From the NCBI GenBank assembly GCA_965201115.1, contig OZ241745.1, forward strand, positions 186,001 to 250,000: a stretch of DNA of 64,000 nucleotides, read 5' to 3'. Position 1 is the first letter of the stretch; every line of letters begins with the position of its first letter. This stretch comes from JANQOH01 sp965201115 (GTDB lineage Bacteria; Pseudomonadota; Alphaproteobacteria; UBA7887). The notes under the pieces were generated by a model. That model ran no database searches and was not told where the DNA came from. It saw only the letters and a program-made list of their open reading frames with translations. Position numbers and translations under genes: made by a program. Below, piece after piece: positions 59,965 through 64,000 of the stretch.

Positions 59965-61038
59965 TTATTCGAGGACGGCGAGTTGGGCGGCCCGGGATTC
60001 GGCGGCCAAGGCCTCGACGAAACCGTCGAGCGCGGCGCCGTCCATCATCGCTTCCATGTCGAACAGGCTCCTGCCGATGCGGTGGTCGGTGATGCGGCCC
60101 TGCGGGAAGTTGTAGGTGCGGATACGCTCCGAACGGTCGCCCGTGCCGACTTGCGCGCGGCGGTCGGCGGCGCGTTCGGCGGCGCGCAGCGCGCGTTCGC
60201 GTTCGTAAAGCCGCGCGCGCAATATGCGCATGGCCTTGGCGCGGTTCTTGTGCTGCGATTTCTCGTCCTGCTGCGATACGACGATGCCGGTCGGCGTATG
60301 GGTAATGCGCACGGCGCTGTCGGTGGTGTTGACCGACTGCCCGCCCGGCCCGCTGGAGCGGAAGACGTCGATGCGCAGATCGCTTTCGTCGATCGCGACG
60401 TCGACCTCGCCGGCTTCGGGCAGCACGGCGACCGTGGCGGCGGAGGTGTGTATGCGCCCGGAGGATTCGGTCTTCGGCACGCGCTGGACGCGATGCACGC
60501 CGGATTCGTATTTCAGGCGCGCATAGGCGCCGGCGCCCTTGATTGCGGCGCTCGCCTCCTTGACGCCGCCGATGCCGGTTTCCGACAGGTCGAGCGCCTC
60601 GACGCGCCAGCCGCGGCGCTCGGCGTAGCGAATGTACATGCGGTAGAGGTCGGCGGCGAACAGCGCGGCTTCATCGCCGCCGGTTCCGGCGCGGATTTCC
60701 AGTATGACGCCTTTTTCATCGGCTTCGTCGCGCGGCAGAAGGGCGAGCGCGAGCGCGCGTTCGAGCGCCGGCCGGCGGTCGCGGCACGCGGCCAGTTCGC
60801 CCGCCGCCAGTTCGCGCATTTCGTCGTCGGTCTCGGCGTCGCCCAGCATGTCCTCGAGGCCGGCGATTTCCGCCAGCAGCGCCTCGCGTTCGGCGATGCG
60901 CTCCACCGCCGGCGCAAGGGCGGCGTATTCCCGCGCCAGCGCCGCGCGTTCGTCGTTGGAGACGTTCGCGCCGCCGAGGCGCGCCCCAAGATCGCGATGC
61001 CGGGCCGAGATCCGCGCGAGTCCCTCCTCGAATTTCAT
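59965..61038 (-). CDS. prfA: Peptide chain release factor 1
   Basis: Reads UAA and UAG stop codons and releases the peptide. 357 residues. EIRAGTGGDEAALFAADLYR, the codon-recognition segment VQRVPKTESSGRIHTS (PxT form of RF1) and the catalytic SSGPGGQSVNTTDSAVRITH with GGQ. ATG 61038 overlaps the ispG stop. It is RF1 rather than RF2, as shown by PxT and the TS(A)AT following. Confidence 0.97.
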   Translation of the reverse strand: MKFEEGLARISARHRDLGARLGGANVSNDERAALAREYAALAPAVERIAEREALLAEIAGLEDMLGDAETDDEMRELAAGELAACRDRRPALERALALALLPRDEADEKGVILEIRAGTGGDEAALFAADLYRMYIRYAERRGWRVEALDLSETGIGGVKEASAAIKGAGAYARLKYESGVHRVQRVPKTESSGRIHTSAATVAVLPEAGEVDVAIDESDLRIDVFRSSGPGGQSVNTTDSAVRITHTPTGIVVSQQDEKSQHKNRAKAMRILRARLYERERALRAAERAADRRAQVGTGDRSERIRTYNFPQGRITDHRIGRSLFDMEAMMDGAALDGFVEALAAESRAAQLAVLE

Positions 61039-62231
61039 GACGCGGCGGGGGGCCGCCCGGCTTTCTTCGCCTCGATTTCCGCTGCTCGCGCCTCGACCAG
61101 CCGCGCCACGCGCTCGACGAGGTTTTCGTCCTTCAGGCGATGGGCGGGGGCGCCGTCGATATAGATTCCGTGAACGCCGCGTCCGCCGCCGGTCAGGCCG
61201 ATATCGGTTTCGCGCGCCTCGCCCGGGCCGTTCACGACGCAGCCGACAATGGACAGCGTGATCGGCTCGGCGATGTGGGCCAGGCGCTCCTCCAGCGCCG
61301 CGACGGTATCGATCACCGGGAATTGCTGGCGCGCGCAAGACGGGCAGGCGACGATATGTACGCCCCGCGCGCGCAAGTGCAGCGTCTTGAGTATCTCGAA
61401 CCCGACCTTCACCTCCTCGACCGGATCGGCCGCCAGCGAGACACGGATCGTGTCGCCGATTCCCGACGCCAGAAGCATGCCTATGCCCACCGACGATTTC
61501 ACCGTACCGGCGACAGCCCCGCCGGCCTCGGTGATGCCCACGTGCAGGGGATAGTCGCAGGCATCGGCCAGCGCGCGGTATGCGGAAACGGCGAGCAGCG
61601 CGTCCGAGGCCTTGACGCTGATCTTGAACTCGCGGAAGTCGTTGTCCTCCAGGATGCGCGCGTGGCGCAGCGCGCTTTCGACCATGGCCTCCGGGCAGGG
61701 CGCCCCGTGGCGTTCGAGCAGGTCGCGTTCGAGAGAGCCCGCATTGACGCCGATGCGCATGGAGCAGCCGTAATCCTTCGCGGCGCGCACGACATCGCGC
61801 ACCCGTTGCGCGGAGCCGATATTGCCCGGGTTGATGCGCAGGCATGCGGCGCCGGCGCGGGCCGCCTCGATGGCGCGCCGGTGATGAAAATGGACGTCGG
61901 CGACGATGGGAACGGCCGCCGCGCGCACGATGCCCGCAAGCGCCGCCGTCGATTCGGCGTCGGGGCACGACACGCGGACGATATCCGCGCCCGCCGCCTC
62001 GAGCGCGCGGACCTGCCCGACGGTGGCGCGCGCGTCGGAAGTCGGCGTGTTGGTCATCGACTGCACCGAAATCGGCGCGCCGCCGCCCACGGGGACCGCG
62101 CCGACATGGATGCGGCGCGACGACCGCCGCGCAATGCCGCGCCAAGGGCGCACGTTCATGCGATTACCGGCCCCGCCCGCCGGCCGTCCGCGCGCCGCGC
62201 CGGCTTGCCCGGAGGCCGCGGCGCCGCTCAC
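61035..62231 (-). CDS. ispG: 4-hydroxy-3-methylbut-2-enyl-diphosphate synthase
   Basis: A 4Fe-4S enzyme of the MEP isoprenoid pathway. The core SVQSMTNTPTSD, LRINPGNIGS, GITEAGGAVAGTVKSSVG, CPSCAR and GCVVNGPGEARETDIG holds the cluster Cys. GTG 62231 overlaps the upstream stop as GTGA and gives 398 residues. ATG 62159 (MNVRPWRG) gives 374, closer to characterised IspG; the extra 24 residues are Gly/Ala-rich, so the later start is about as likely. No hisS follows it, unlike in many relatives. Confidence 0.95.
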   Translation of the reverse strand: MSGAAASGQAGAARGRPAGGAGNRMNVRPWRGIARRSSRRIHVGAVPVGGGAPISVQSMTNTPTSDARATVGQVRALEAAGADIVRVSCPDAESTAALAGIVRAAAVPIVADVHFHHRRAIEAARAGAACLRINPGNIGSAQRVRDVVRAAKDYGCSMRIGVNAGSLERDLLERHGAPCPEAMVESALRHARILEDNDFREFKISVKASDALLAVSAYRALADACDYPLHVGITEAGGAVAGTVKSSVGIGMLLASGIGDTIRVSLAADPVEEVKVGFEILKTLHLRARGVHIVACPSCARQQFPVIDTVAALEERLAHIAEPITLSIVGCVVNGPGEARETDIGLTGGGRGVHGIYIDGAPAHRLKDENLVERVARLVEARAAEIEAKKAGRPPAAS

Positions 62232-63355
62232 GGCCGTTCGGCGAGCAGCGCATCGGGGTCGAGCGCCACCCCGATGCGCGGCGCGCCCTCGGGACCCAGC
62301 GGCGGAATCGCGCGCCCGTCTACCACGATCTCGAGGCCGCCGGCGTTGCCGACGGTGAGCGTGAGGCCCTCTTCCCGCGGCACTTCGTACGTCTCGCCGG
62401 GCTGGAGGTTGCGCGCGTAGATTGTTCGCTGGTCCGCCCCGCGCACACGCACCCAGCTCAGGCGAATCGCGCGCAGGACGACGCGGCTTTCGCCGCCGTC
62501 CGGCGGCGCCGCAGCTTCGTCCGCGTTGCCGGCCTCATCCGCGTCGCCGGTCTCGGCCGGCGCGTCGTCCGCGGCGCCGGCCCCGGCCGCCCCGGCGGCG
62601 AGCGGCGTCGCCGGGGCGGCGGCGATTTCCAACCTCTCCGGCGCGGGTTCGTCCGGCGAAGCCGCGGGTTCGGATTCCGCCGGCTCCTCGTCCGGCGCGG
62701 CCGCGGCCGCCCCGGCCGTAGTCCAGGCGGCCGGCGGGGCATTCTCTACCGCCTCGGCCTCGGCCTCTTCGGCGGGAGACGGGGGCGGCGGCGCGGCCTC
62801 GTTGTCCGCCGCGTCCGGCTCCGCGGCCATCGGCCCGTCCGCCGGCGCGGCGGCTTCGGCGTCCGCGCCGGGCAGCGCGGCGTCTTGAAGCGCGGCCGCC
62901 GGCGCTTCCGCCACTACCGCGTCGGGCGCCGCGGGAACGCCCTGCATGTAGTACCAGCCGCCGTAGCCGGCCGCGGCGAGCGCGGCCGCCGCGACGAACA
63001 TCCACATGCCGCGCAGCCCGCTGCGTTCGGGCGGCTCGGGGAAATGCAGGTCGGGGTTGGCGTCGGTCGGATCCACCTCTTCGCGGAAGCGATCGAGGAC
63101 CCATTCGGAGTCGAGCCCCAGGTGATCGGCATAGGCGCGCACAAAGCCCGTGGCATAGACCTGCCCGGGCAGGTCGTCGAAACGTCCTTCCTCGATCGCC
63201 TCGAGGTACACGCGGCGGATGCGCAGGATCCCGGCCAGATCCTTCACGTCCTGGCCGGTTTCCAGCCGCGACTGGCGCAAGCTGGCGCCGACGCCGACAT
63301 ACCCTGCGGCCGCGCCCTTGCGACCCGCGTCCGCCTCGTCAGGACCCGAATTCAC
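62228..63355 (-). CDS. RodZ-like helix-turn-helix membrane protein
   Basis: 375 residues. N-terminal cytoplasmic helix-turn-helix (GASLRQSRLETGQDVKDLAG to LPGQVYATGFVRAYADHLGL), one membrane segment near ~120-140 (MWMFVAAAALAAAGYGGWYY), a long Ala/Pro/Glu-rich periplasmic linker (~145-285) and a C-terminal beta domain (WVRVRGADQRTIYARNLQPG). This is the RodZ architecture, linked to cell shape, but in alphaproteobacteria such proteins are often left unnamed. GTG 63355 has GGAGGT upstream. Coupled to ispG. Confidence 0.85.
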   Translation of the reverse strand: MNSGPDEADAGRKGAAAGYVGVGASLRQSRLETGQDVKDLAGILRIRRVYLEAIEEGRFDDLPGQVYATGFVRAYADHLGLDSEWVLDRFREEVDPTDANPDLHFPEPPERSGLRGMWMFVAAAALAAAGYGGWYYMQGVPAAPDAVVAEAPAAALQDAALPGADAEAAAPADGPMAAEPDAADNEAAPPPPSPAEEAEAEAVENAPPAAWTTAGAAAAAPDEEPAESEPAASPDEPAPERLEIAAAPATPLAAGAAGAGAADDAPAETGDADEAGNADEAAAPPDGGESRVVLRAIRLSWVRVRGADQRTIYARNLQPGETYEVPREEGLTLTVGNAGGLEIVVDGRAIPPLGPEGAPRIGVALDPDALLAERP

Positions 63356-63433
63356 CGCCGACCTACCTCCGGAGCGCTTCAGGAGCGTTGCGTTCCGACC
63401 TCGGTATACAGCATATCGTGCGCGCGGGAAAGG

Positions 63434-63456
63434 AAAAAATCGCCGCCGTTCGCGAT
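63434..63456 (-). terminator. Possible rho-independent terminator after ptsP
   Basis: On the minus strand ATCGC and GCGAT pair over an 8-base loop, directly followed by TTTTT. The stem is only 5 bp. It lies ~40 bases after the ptsP stop and before the RodZ-like gene. Confidence 0.4.
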
Positions 63457-63493
63457 ATCGGCGCGCCCTTGGGCGCTACCCGGGGACCGGCGT

Positions 63494-64000
63494 TCACAGC
63501 GCCACGCCGTGATCGAGGGCGAAGGCGCGCAAACGGGGCCCGAGATCGGCCGCGGCGGAATCGTAGAGCGTTTCGAGCAGCGCGCGCAGGGGCTGCGTGT
63601 CGAGGCTGCGGCACATCGCTTTCACGGGGCCGACGCGGCTCGGCGAGATGGAGAGCGCGCGCACGCCGGCGGCGACGAGGGCCATCGCCTCCAGCGCCCC
63701 GCCGGCGGCCTCGCCGCATACCGACAGCGGCACGCGCGCCGCGTCGCACGCCCGCGCCAGCTGGCGCGTCAGCGACAGCGCGGGCGGCGACAGCACGCCG
63801 TAGCGCCGCAGGGTCGCCGCATTGGCGCGATCGGCCGCGAACATGAACTGGACAAGGTCGTTGGTTCCGAGCGCCGCGAAATCGGCGCGCTTGAGCAGCG
63901 CGCGCAGCTGCCACATCAGCGCCGGCGCCTCGATCATGCATCCCACCGAAAGGCCGTCCGCGCAGGGTTCGCCGCGCGTCAGGGCGCGGTCGCGCTCGCG
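63494..64000 (-). CDS. ptsP: PtsP C-terminal part (PEP-protein phosphotransferase, Ntr system), cut by window edge
   Basis: The last ~168 residues of an enzyme I-type phosphotransferase; the gene continues beyond 64000. SVGCMIEAPALMWQLRALL, FAALGTNDLVQFMFAADRAN, LSPPALSLTRQLARA, PLSVCGEAAGG (with the catalytic Cys) and VRALSISPSRVGPVKAM are the PEP-utilising enzyme C-domain signatures. The FMFAADRAN form and the alphaproteobacterial context point to PtsP (Ntr) rather than sugar PtsI. The N-terminal GAF domain would confirm it but is not in view. Confidence 0.88.
   Translation of the reverse strand, partial: RERDRALTRGEPCADGLSVGCMIEAPALMWQLRALLKRADFAALGTNDLVQFMFAADRANAATLRRYGVLSPPALSLTRQLARACDAARVPLSVCGEAAGGALEAMALVAAGVRALSISPSRVGPVKAMCRSLDTQPLRALLETLYDSAAADLGPRLRAFALDHGVAL

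Noticed and set aside
1..64000. CRISPR arrays, rRNA genes, riboswitches or prophage modules
   Set aside because: Looked for regularly spaced short repeats, rRNA-like sequence and phage structural genes; none seen.

Overview
This 64 kb window is a very GC-rich, gene-dense bacterial chromosome segment. The organism looks like an alphaproteobacterium. It has an mur/fts (dcw) block running murE-murF-mraY-murD-ftsW-murG-murC-murB-ddl-ftsQ-ftsA-ftsZ-lpxC. It also has mdh-sucC-sucD-sucA-sucB-lpdA in that order, and a 14-gene complex I operon (nuoA-N) followed by birA, coaX and an RNase J gene. Alphaproteobacteria share these orders; the exact order and genus cannot be told from the sequence alone. 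The cell should be Gram-negative, with DAP-type peptidoglycan and aerobic respiration through complex I and the TCA cycle.

Layout. (1) 1-15645, + strand: the dcw operon, with nearly every gene overlapping the next by 4 bases, then lpxC and a gmhB-like HAD phosphatase. Three oddities lie here: a 60-bp tandem repeat between murF and mraY, a tandem duplication at the ftsA/ftsZ junction that creates a chimeric FtsZ-head/FtsA-tail ORF, and a one-base frameshift in lpxC. (2) 15646-22500: an MFS transporter, two SDR dehydrogenases, a NosR/NirI-like flavin and iron-sulfur membrane protein coupled to a YeeE/YedE-type transporter, and several copies of a dispersed intergenic repeat. (3) 22517-24235: a compact, lower-GC type II restriction-modification pair and a small ribbon-helix-helix-like protein. 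(4) 24350-27068, - strand: a DctP-type periplasmic binding protein, a MaoC-fold dehydratase and an enolase-superfamily dehydratase or racemase, probably a small catabolic operon. (5) 27364-29099: a membrane protein of unknown function with a 47-residue proline-rich partner, and divergently a small protein coupled to a retropepsin-like protease. (6) 29247-37908: mdh and the sucCDAB-lpdA operon. (7) 37975-40543: a DNA methyltransferase fused to an Mrr-like nuclease domain, then a decayed IS630-family element. (8) 40579-57745, - strand: rnj, coaX, birA and nuoN to nuoA. (9) 57800-64000, - strand: tRNA-Asp, prmC, an outer-membrane barrel protein, prfA, ispG, a RodZ-like protein and the C-terminal part of ptsP.

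How the parts work together: region 1 makes lipid II and the division ring. Region 6 runs the lower half of the TCA cycle, and region 8 oxidises the resulting NADH. Regions 3, 5 and 7 are accessory DNA, with defence and mobile functions and lower or different base composition. The most unusual signals are the ftsZ/ftsA duplication (and the GC-ward drift seen in it), the frameshift in the normally essential lpxC, the NosR-like/YeeE pair without any denitrification genes, and the unexplained small-protein modules in region 5.
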